DNA from: Mycolicibacter engbaekii
Lineage (GTDB): Bacteria > Actinomycetota > Actinomycetes > Mycobacteriales > Mycobacteriaceae
Length of the DNA: 64,000 nt
Assembly (NCBI RefSeq): GCF_002101585.1
Contig: NZ_LQOT01000069.1
Location: 248,001 to 312,000 of the forward strand
Direction of reading: 5' to 3'
In this document: positions 58,162 to 64,000 of the stretch, piece after piece
How the letters are laid out: every line of letters begins with the position of its first letter
How positions within the stretch are numbered: the stretch's first letter is position 1
The notes under the pieces: generated by a model
What the model was told of the DNA's origin: nothing
What the model saw: the letters and a program-made list of their open reading frames with translations, nothing else
Database searches by the model: none
Position numbers and translations under genes: made by a program

Positions 58162-59619
58162 TTACTCGGTGGGCAGTGGATGCGAGTTGGGCACGGGTGC
58201 GGGTTCGGTGGCAGGCGGACGCAGCATGGCCGCGACGTCCACCCCGGATGCCTTCAGCGTCTCCAGCACCTTGGCAATGCCCAACGGACTGATACCCAGC
58301 AGACCGCCGAGCGCATCCTGGGCATCGCCGGCGCCGCCGACGATCGACAGCCGTTCGATGTCGGACAGCGGCGCAGCCGCGGCCTGGGTGGCCGCAACCA
58401 CCGAGGTCAGCACATCGGGGAGCATCAGCATCCGGGCCGCCTCCGCGCTGTAGCTGTTGAGGGCGTTGGCGATCTCCTTCTTGCCCTCGGCTTCGGCGAG
58501 CAGCTTGGCCTTGAAGCCGTCGGCCTCGGCCTGGCGTTCGGCCCGCAGCGCCTCGGCGGCCGCCTTGCGCGCGTCGGCTTGGGCTTCGCCGGCCTGCCGG
58601 GCCGCCTCCGCCTGGGCCTGAGCCGCCAGGATCGCGGCCTGGCGCTGGCCCTCGGCGCGGGCCACATCGGCTTGGCGCTGCGCCTCGGCGGGGGCGATCA
58701 CATCGGCCTGCAGAGCGGCCTGGGCCTGCTCGGCGCGCCGCTGCTCCACTTCGATGCGGGCCTGCACCCGGGCGGCCTCGGCCTGCTCGACGGCGATGCC
58801 GACATCCTTCTCGGCGCGGGCGTGCGCCAGCGGGCCGGCCTGGTCGGCCTGGGCGTTCTCGGCCTCGGTCTGGGCGCGCAGCCGGGCCAGCTCGACGTCG
58901 CGCTTCTGATTGGCGACGGCGATCGCGGTATCGGCTTCGGCCTGGGCGACCGCCCCCTCCTGACGGGCCTTGGCCGACTGGATCTGGGCGTCCCGCTCGG
59001 CCTCGGCGGTGCCGACGGTGGCGTCGCGTTTCACCTCGGCGATGCGGCGCTGACCCAGCGATTCCAGATAGCCGTTGCGGTCGGAGATTCCGGCGATCTT
59101 GAGGACGTCGACTTCCATGCCGATGCGGGCGAGGTCGGTGCCGGCCTCCTCGACCACGCTGCGGGCCAGCGTGTCGCGGTTGGAGTTGAGATCCTCGACG
59201 GTCATGGTCGCGGTGATACCGCGCAGGCTGCCGGCCAGGATGTCATTGATCTGGCGCTGCAGATCGTCGAGGTTCGACGTCAGGAAGCGCTGCACGGCGG
59301 TCTGCACCGCCTCGTCGGCCGAGCCGATCCGGACCAGTCCGACGGCTTCCACGTTGACCGGCACCCCGTTGTTGGACAGCGCGTTCTGCAGGTTGATGCT
59401 GACGTTGAACGGCTCCAGGCTCATGATGTCGACCCGTTCGATACCCGGCATCCGGAACCGGGCGCCCCCGCGTACCACCTTCGGCTGCCCGCGCCCGGTG
59501 AAGACCGCGACCTCGTTCGGCGGGACCTTCACATAGTTGCGGACATAGATCATCGGCAACCCGACCAGCAGCAGCAGTGCTGCCACAGCGCCGACGCTCA
59601 CGATCAGGACAAGTGACAT
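58162..59619 (-). CDS. Flotillin-like SPFH domain protein
   Basis: 485 residues. N-terminal membrane segment (LVLIVSVGAVAALLLLVGLPMIY), SPFH/band-7 domain (about residues 28-190), then a long Ala/Glu/Gln-rich coiled coil with EAE repeats (about residues 200-400) and a C-terminal domain. This is the flotillin/YuaG-FloT architecture for scaffolding membrane microdomains. An NfeD-like gene lies 21 bases upstream on the same strand, the classical partner. Confidence 0.92.
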   Translation of the reverse strand: MSLVLIVSVGAVAALLLLVGLPMIYVRNYVKVPPNEVAVFTGRGQPKVVRGGARFRMPGIERVDIMSLEPFNVSINLQNALSNNGVPVNVEAVGLVRIGSADEAVQTAVQRFLTSNLDDLQRQINDILAGSLRGITATMTVEDLNSNRDTLARSVVEEAGTDLARIGMEVDVLKIAGISDRNGYLESLGQRRIAEVKRDATVGTAEAERDAQIQSAKARQEGAVAQAEADTAIAVANQKRDVELARLRAQTEAENAQADQAGPLAHARAEKDVGIAVEQAEAARVQARIEVEQRRAEQAQAALQADVIAPAEAQRQADVARAEGQRQAAILAAQAQAEAARQAGEAQADARKAAAEALRAERQAEADGFKAKLLAEAEGKKEIANALNSYSAEAARMLMLPDVLTSVVAATQAAAAPLSDIERLSIVGGAGDAQDALGGLLGISPLGIAKVLETLKASGVDVAAMLRPPATEPAPVPNSHPLPTE

Positions 59620-59640
59620 GGTTACTGCCTCTCCGGCCGG

Positions 59641-60135
59641 TTACTGAGGGGGTACTGCCACGACGTGCAGGTAGTCGGCGTCGACATCGGCGATGTAGAC
59701 ACGGGTCGCTTTGGCAAGCGTCAGCGGCTCCGGGCTGACGGCCCGCGACCGGACCCGGTTGCCGTCGGGGTCGACGAACGCCACCTCACCCCACCCGCCG
59801 GGCGGCACGTCGAGGGTCACCGTGCCCAACAGGCCGATGTAGGCCGACCGCCCGTGCTGAGAGTTGGCTTCCTGGCGGCGCAGGTACGGCAGCGCCACGC
59901 CCTGCAGAAGGCAGACCAACGCGACCGCGGTGCCGAGCCCCAGCGCACCTGCGGCCGGCGCGCCGAACCCGGCCCAGGTCCCCACCAGCCCGCCGGCACC
60001 CGCTCCGACCAGAGCGGCGGACATCCCGGTCAGGCTCAGGAACGGCATCCCGTCGTGCCCGACGTCGGTCAGCAGCACGGCGACCAGCAGTGCGATCGCG
60101 CCGACGGCGAATGCCGCCAGGTACACAATCGTCAC
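59641..60135 (-). CDS. NfeD-like membrane protein
   Basis: 164 residues with three or four hydrophobic segments (VTIVYLAAFAVGAIALLVAVLL, then an Ala/Gly-rich central helix pair) and a C-terminal OB-fold domain (AYIGLLGTVTLDVPPGGWGEVAFVD). It is the short NfeD1b type, which pairs with flotillins. GTG at 60135 behind AGGAGG; a GTG at 60138 is also possible. It is divergent from infA. Confidence 0.82.
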   Translation of the reverse strand: MTIVYLAAFAVGAIALLVAVLLTDVGHDGMPFLSLTGMSAALVGAGAGGLVGTWAGFGAPAAGALGLGTAVALVCLLQGVALPYLRRQEANSQHGRSAYIGLLGTVTLDVPPGGWGEVAFVDPDGNRVRSRAVSPEPLTLAKATRVYIADVDADYLHVVAVPPQ

Positions 60136-60436
60136 CACGCCTCCTAGATCCAACGGCGACCGGCAGGCGGTGGCTGCACCGTCCGTCGGGGTCATCCTCG
60201 CATGTCGCTGCCTGTATTAATGCGGCATTTTGGCGTGGGAGGCGGATGCGGGTATCGTAGGTCGACGGTGCGGCGTCCGCGTCGACTCTTGCGTGCCCAG
60301 TCTGAAGTTTTTGGTGTTGAGCCGAGAATTTCCTGTCACCGGCCCACGTTTTGCAGTCGTAGTCGATGCTGCGCCGCGACGGGCGCATGCACATGCGACG
60401 AAGAATAAGTCAGACACGGAGGATCGCCGGAGCGTA
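60136..60436. promoter_or_regulatory. Divergent region between NfeD-like gene and infA, with infA promoter candidate
   Basis: About 300 bases without a supported gene. On the plus strand TTGGCG at 60230-60235 and TATCGT at 60253-60258 are separated by 17 bases, a reasonable sigma-A type promoter, and would give a leader of about 170 bases before infA. The infA ribosome-binding site (GGAGGATCGCCGGAGC) is near 60419-60434. No ORF or strong hairpin was recognised in the leader. Confidence 0.5.
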
Positions 60437-60658
60437 ATGGCCAAAAAAGACGGCGCAATCGAGGTCGAGGGTCGAGTGGTCGAACCCCTGCCCAATGCGA
60501 TGTTTCGCATTGAGCTGGAGAACGGTCACAAGGTGCTCGCCCACATCAGCGGCAAGATGCGGCAGCACTACATCCGTATCCTGCCCGAAGACCGGGTAGT
60601 CGTGGAGTTGTCTCCCTATGACCTGTCCCGGGGTCGCATCGTCTACCGGTACAAGTAG
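60437..60658 (+). CDS. infA: Translation initiation factor IF-1
   Basis: 73-residue OB-fold protein that occupies the A site during initiation. Sequence [21 protein letters not shown] and [17 protein letters not shown] is typical. First gene of the infA-rpmJ-rpsM-rpsK-rpsD-rpoA-rplQ cluster. The in-frame extension upstream has no ribosome-binding site and is ignored. Confidence 0.98.
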
Positions 60659-60713
60659 CTCCCGACGCCGTCGAAACACGTCAACCAGCGATGAGAACAG
60701 GACCAGAGCAGCC

Positions 60714-60827
60714 GTGAAGGTGAACCCCAGCGTCAAGCCGATCTGCGACAAGTGCAGGGTGATTCGTCGGCACGGCCGGGTCATGGTGATCTGCGCGGAC
60801 CCGCGCCACAAGCAGCGTCAGGGCTAG
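60714..60827 (+). CDS. rpmJ: 50S ribosomal protein L36
   Basis: 37-residue zinc-ribbon protein (VKVNPSVKPICDKCRVIRRHG then VMVICADPRHKQRQG). Zinc ligands CDKC, C and H are intact, so it is the zinc-dependent C+ paralogue. GTG at 60714, 55 bases after infA. Confidence 0.97.
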   Translation: MKVNPSVKPICDKCRVIRRHGRVMVICADPRHKQRQG

Positions 60828-60915
60828 CGGCCGAACGGCGCTCCCCAGCGACACGGATCATCAGCTCGGCGTTGCCGGGCATCAGTCACAACTGAATGCA
60901 GACCTCCCAGTACCA

Positions 60916-60960
60916 GTGAGCGGATAGGCCGCTCACACACGCCCGGATCGGAGGCCGGGC
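60916..60960 (+). promoter_or_regulatory. Paired hairpins in the rpsM leader
   Basis: Two adjacent inverted repeats in the 203-base rpmJ-rpsM gap. The first is an 8-bp stem (GTGAGCGG / CCGCTCAC, loop ATAGG, 60916-60936). The second is a 6-bp stem (GCCCGG / CCGGGC, 8-base loop, 60941-60960). They end about 70 bases before rpsM. In many bacteria the protein S4 (rpsD, three genes on) represses its operon through structure in this leader; a similar role or an attenuator is possible here. Confidence 0.45.
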
Positions 60961-61030
60961 CCCGGAGCAGTCGGCCGGGAACGGGCTGGGATCACAACCT
61001 CCGTAACGAAGATGAAAGGGGCATGCCCCC

Positions 61031-61405
61031 ATGGCTCGACTTGTGGGCGTCGACCTGCCGCGCGATAAGCGCATGGAGATCGCGCTGACCTACATTTACG
61101 GCATCGGCCGTACCCGTGCCGGCGAGATCCTGGCCGCGACCGGTATCGACAAGGACCAGCGCAGCAAGGACCTGACCGACGACCAGCTCACCCAGTTGCG
61201 TGACTACATCGAGCGCAACCTGAAGGTGGAGGGCGACCTGCGCCGCGAGGTGCAGGCGGACATCCGTCGCAAGATTGAGATCGGCTGCTACCAGGGCCTG
61301 CGGCACCGTCGCGGTCTGCCGGTGCGCGGCCAGCGGACCAAGACCAACGCGCGCACCCGTAAGGGCCCCAAGCGCACCATCGCCGGTAAGAAGAAGGCCA
61401 GGTAA
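61031..61405 (+). CDS. rpsM: 30S ribosomal protein S13
   Basis: 124-residue small-subunit head protein that contacts S19 and P-site tRNA. It starts MARLVGVDLPRDKRMEIALTYIYGIG and ends with the basic GLPVRGQRTKTNARTRKG tail. ATG at 61031; the purine-rich GATGAAAGGGG lies about 11-20 bases upstream. Confidence 0.98.
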   Translation: MARLVGVDLPRDKRMEIALTYIYGIGRTRAGEILAATGIDKDQRSKDLTDDQLTQLRDYIERNLKVEGDLRREVQADIRRKIEIGCYQGLRHRRGLPVRGQRTKTNARTRKGPKRTIAGKKKAR

Positions 61406-61410
61406 TCGTC

Positions 61411-61821
61411 ATGCCACCGAAGAAAGCGACCGGCCCCAAGAAGGGTCAGAAGACCCGGCGGCGGGAAAAGAAGAACATCCCGCACGGTGCCGCTCACATC
61501 AAGAGCACCTTCAACAACACGATCGTGACGATCACCGACCCGCAGGGCAACGTGATCGCGTGGGCGTCGTCGGGCCACGTGGGCTTCAAGGGCTCGCGCA
61601 AGTCCACGCCGTTCGCCGCGCAGCTGGCCGCCGAGAACGCCGCCCGCAAGGCTCAGGAGCACGGCGTGAAGAAGGTCGACGTCTTCGTCAAGGGCCCGGG
61701 TTCGGGCCGCGAGACCGCGATCCGCTCGCTGCAGGCCGCCGGCTTGGAGGTCGGCGCGATTTCCGACGTCACCCCGCAGCCGCACAACGGTTGCCGTCCG
61801 CCCAAGCGGCGTCGCGTCTAG
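61411..61821 (+). CDS. rpsK: 30S ribosomal protein S11
   Basis: 136-residue platform protein. Conserved AHIKSTFNNTIVTITDPQGN, the KGSRKSTPFAAQ core and the C-terminal PHNGCRPPKRRRV. Starts 5 bases after rpsM. Confidence 0.98.
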   Translation: MPPKKATGPKKGQKTRRREKKNIPHGAAHIKSTFNNTIVTITDPQGNVIAWASSGHVGFKGSRKSTPFAAQLAAENAARKAQEHGVKKVDVFVKGPGSGRETAIRSLQAAGLEVGAISDVTPQPHNGCRPPKRRRV

Positions 61822-61845
61822 TCGGGTTCGAGGAGGAGAAACAAC

Positions 61846-62451
61846 ATGGCTCGTTACACCGGACCCGCCACCCGCAAGTCCCGCCGTCTGGGCGTCGACC
61901 TCATCGGCGGCGACCAGGCATTCGAGAAGCGGCCCTACCCGCCCGGCCAGCACGGTCGCGCGCGGATCAAGGAAAGCGAATACCGTCTGCAGCTGCAGGA
62001 GAAGCAGAAGGCGCGCTTCACCTACGGCGTGATGGAGAAGCAGTTCCGTCGCTACTACGAGGAAGCCGTCCGTCGGGGCGGCAAGACCGGCGAGGAGCTG
62101 CTGCGCATCCTGGAGAGCCGGCTGGACAACGTGGTTTACCGCGCCGGCCTGGCCCGTACCCGCCGGATGGCCCGCCAGCTGGTCAGCCACGGCCACTTCA
62201 CCGTCAACGGTGTGAAGGTCGACGTGCCCAGCTACCAGGTGTCGCAGTACGACATCATCGACGTCAAGGACAAGTCGATCAACACCGTGCCGTTCCAGAT
62301 CGCCCGCGAGCTCGCCGGCGACCGCCCGATCCCGGGCTGGCTGCAGGTGGTCGGGGAGCGTCAGCGCATCCTGGTCCACCAGCTGCCGGAGCGCGCCCAG
62401 ATCGACGTGCCGCTCACCGAGCAGCTGATCGTCGAGTTCTACTCGAAGTAA
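61846..62451 (+). CDS. rpsD: 30S ribosomal protein S4
   Basis: 201-residue primary 16S rRNA-binding protein and usual autoregulator of this operon. MARYTGPATRKSRRLGVDL start, S4 RNA-binding domain RLDNVVYRAGLARTRRMARQLVSHGH. AGGAGGAG ribosome-binding site before the ATG. Confidence 0.98.
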   Translation: MARYTGPATRKSRRLGVDLIGGDQAFEKRPYPPGQHGRARIKESEYRLQLQEKQKARFTYGVMEKQFRRYYEEAVRRGGKTGEELLRILESRLDNVVYRAGLARTRRMARQLVSHGHFTVNGVKVDVPSYQVSQYDIIDVKDKSINTVPFQIARELAGDRPIPGWLQVVGERQRILVHQLPERAQIDVPLTEQLIVEFYSK

Positions 62452-62522
62452 TCGGCTCGGGGTCCGACCCCGAGTAGCCCCCACCGGCATCAAATAGCGG
62501 GTGCCAGAAGGAGAAGAACACC

Positions 62523-63566
62523 ATGCTGATCTCGCAGCGTCCGACCCTGTCCGAAGAGGTTGTGGCCGAGAACCGGTCTCAGTTCGTCATCGAACCCCTC
62601 GAGCCCGGCTTCGGCTACACCCTGGGTAACTCGCTTCGGCGCACCCTGCTGTCGTCGATCCCCGGCGCGGCCGTCACCAGCATCCGCATCGACGGCGTGC
62701 TGCACGAGTTCACCACCGTGCCCGGCGTGAAGGAAGATGTCACCGACATCATCTTGAACCTCAAGGGCCTGGTCGTGTCCTCCGAGGAGGACGAGCCCGT
62801 CACCATGTACCTGCGCAAGCAGGGCCCCGGTGTGGTCACCGCCGGTGACATCGTGCCGCCGGCCGGCGTGACGGTGCACAACCCCGACATGCACATCGCC
62901 ACGCTCAACGACAAGGGCAAGCTCGAGGTGGAGCTGATCGTCGAGCGCGGTCGCGGTTACGTCCCGGCCGTGCAGAACAAGGTGTCCGGCGCCGAGATCG
63001 GCCGGATCCCGGTCGACTCGATCTACTCGCCGGTCCTCAAGGTGACCTACAAGGTGGAGGCCACCCGCGTCGAGCAGCGCACCGACTTCGACAAGCTGGT
63101 GCTCGACGTCGAGACCAAGAACTCGATCAGCCCGCGGGACGCGCTGGCCTCGGCCGGCAAGACCCTGGTCGAGCTGTTCGGTCTGGCGCGCGAACTCAAC
63201 GTGGAGGCCGAGGGCATCGAGATCGGCCCGTCGCCGGCCGAAGCCGACCACATCGCGTCGTTCGCCCTGCCGATCGACGACCTGGACCTGACCGTGCGGT
63301 CCTACAACTGCCTCAAGCGCGAAGGTGTGCACACGGTCGGGGAGCTGGTCGCCCGCACCGAGTCCGACCTGCTCGACATCCGCAACTTCGGCCAGAAGTC
63401 CATCGACGAGGTCAAGGTCAAGCTGCACCAGCTCGGCCTGTCGCTCAAGGACAGCCCGGCCAGCTTCGACCCGTCGCAGGTTGCCGGGTACGACGCTGCC
63501 ACCGGCACCTGGTCGGCTGACACCGGTTACGACGAGCAGGACTACGCCGAAACCGAACAGCTGTAA
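62523..63566 (+). CDS. rpoA: RNA polymerase alpha subunit
   Basis: 347 residues. N-terminal assembly domain (FGYTLGNSLRRTLLSSIPGAAV), a flexible linker, and the C-terminal domain that binds UP elements and activators (VRSYNCLKREGVHTVGEL ... IRNFGQKSIDEVK). The acidic C-terminal tail (GYDEQDYAETEQL) is typical of mycobacteria. AAGGAGAAG precedes the ATG. Confidence 0.98.
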   Translation: MLISQRPTLSEEVVAENRSQFVIEPLEPGFGYTLGNSLRRTLLSSIPGAAVTSIRIDGVLHEFTTVPGVKEDVTDIILNLKGLVVSSEEDEPVTMYLRKQGPGVVTAGDIVPPAGVTVHNPDMHIATLNDKGKLEVELIVERGRGYVPAVQNKVSGAEIGRIPVDSIYSPVLKVTYKVEATRVEQRTDFDKLVLDVETKNSISPRDALASAGKTLVELFGLARELNVEAEGIEIGPSPAEADHIASFALPIDDLDLTVRSYNCLKREGVHTVGELVARTESDLLDIRNFGQKSIDEVKVKLHQLGLSLKDSPASFDPSQVAGYDAATGTWSADTGYDEQDYAETEQL

Positions 63567-63625
63567 AGAATTTCCGTCCCGGCCCTACCTGATACGGGGG
63601 TCGGCCCCATTTAGGAGAAGACCCC

Positions 63626-64000
63626 ATGCCCAAGCCCACCAAGGGTGCCCGCTTCGGCGGCTCGTCCTCGCACCAGAAGGCGTTGCTGGCCAACCTGGCC
63701 ACCTCGCTGTTCACCCACGGCCGGATCAAGACGACCGAGCCGAAGGCGCGGGCATTGCGGCCGTACGCCGAGAAGCTGATCACGCACGCCAAGAAGGGCA
63801 CGCTGCACAACCGGCGTGAGGTGCTCAAGAAGATCCGCGACAAGGACGTGGTGCACTCGCTGTTCGCCGAGATCGCTCCGCACTTCGCGGACCGCAACGG
63901 TGGCTACACCCGCATCATCAAGGTCGAGCCGCGTCAGGGCGACAACGCCCCGATGGCCGTGATCGAGCTGGTTCGGGAGAAGACCGTGACGTCGGAGGCC
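63626..64000 (+). CDS. rplQ: 50S ribosomal protein L17, cut by window end
   Basis: First 125 codons. MPKPTKGARFGGSSSHQKALLANLATSLFTHGRIKTT is the L17 signature, and the frame is open to the last base. The mycobacterial protein is usually about 180 residues with an acidic/Ala-rich tail, which lies beyond the window. TTAGGAGAAG ribosome-binding site upstream. Confidence 0.97.
   Translation, partial: MPKPTKGARFGGSSSHQKALLANLATSLFTHGRIKTTEPKARALRPYAEKLITHAKKGTLHNRREVLKKIRDKDVVHSLFAEIAPHFADRNGGYTRIIKVEPRQGDNAPMAVIELVREKTVTSEA

Overview
This window is high-GC actinobacterial DNA and almost certainly comes from a Mycobacterium (Mycolicibacterium-type) chromosome. The evidence is the order and close protein resemblance, recalled from memory, to the M. 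tuberculosis gene sets Rv0711-Rv0734 (atsA, formylglycine-generating enzyme, rplN to map), Rv0751c-Rv0753c (mmsB-fadE9-mmsA) and Rv3457c-Rv3465 (rpoA back to rmlC). The window also holds a complete mce operon. In M. tuberculosis the rplN-map and infA-rplQ blocks lie far apart. Here they are about 46 kb from each other, as I recall for fast-growing mycobacteria.

Layout. 1-2402: the 3' part of an arylsulfatase gene and its activating formylglycine-generating enzyme. 2542-6721: distal part of the S10/spc ribosomal operon (rplN-rplX-rplE-rpsZ-rpsH-rplF-rplR-rpsE-rpmD-rplO), closed by a 17-bp-stem hairpin. 6872-10980: sppA, a serine hydrolase and a SAM methyltransferase preceded by a 26-codon ORF. 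11288-13976: secY-adk-map. 14041-25510: a type III PKS/ICMT pair, a MarR regulator, a NarL-type two-component system, a HAD-like protein, an L,D-transpeptidase-like protein, a 13E12-type HNH protein, the valine-catabolic genes mmsB-fadE9-mmsA behind a perfect 22-bp palindrome, and a secreted DUF3298-type protein.

25500-54652 is the remarkable part. A leftward unit runs P450 - yrbEA - yrbEB - mceA to mceF - 30-codon ORF - DWARF27-like protein - carotenoid cleavage oxygenase, with overlapping or near-overlapping junctions throughout. Divergent from it are an SDR and a Rieske oxygenase. Next come a ThuA-like gene and a second SDR (leftward) and a TetR regulator (rightward). A 13-gene rightward unit follows: E1-alpha/E1-beta thiamine dehydrogenase, acyl-CoA ligase, two half-size acyl-CoA dehydrogenases, 2Fe-2S ferredoxin, DUF35, thiolase-like protein, 3Fe-4S ferredoxin, free-standing lipoyl domain, a second carotenoid oxygenase and two aldehyde dehydrogenases. 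Related operator-like sequences lie in the three intergenic regions that drive these units. My reading is one TetR-controlled regulon that imports a lipophilic terpenoid (carotenoid, apocarotenoid or similar) through an Mce transporter, isomerises or cleaves it, and degrades the products. The substrate is inference.

54674-60135: rmlC/rmlB (dTDP-rhamnose), a MarR regulator and a divergent DUF1398 gene sharing a perfect 24-bp palindrome, an F420-type LLM enzyme, and a flotillin/NfeD pair. 60437-64000: infA-rpmJ-rpsM-rpsK-rpsD-rpoA-rplQ (rplQ cut by the window edge). I saw no tRNA, rRNA, CRISPR array, insertion sequence or prophage.
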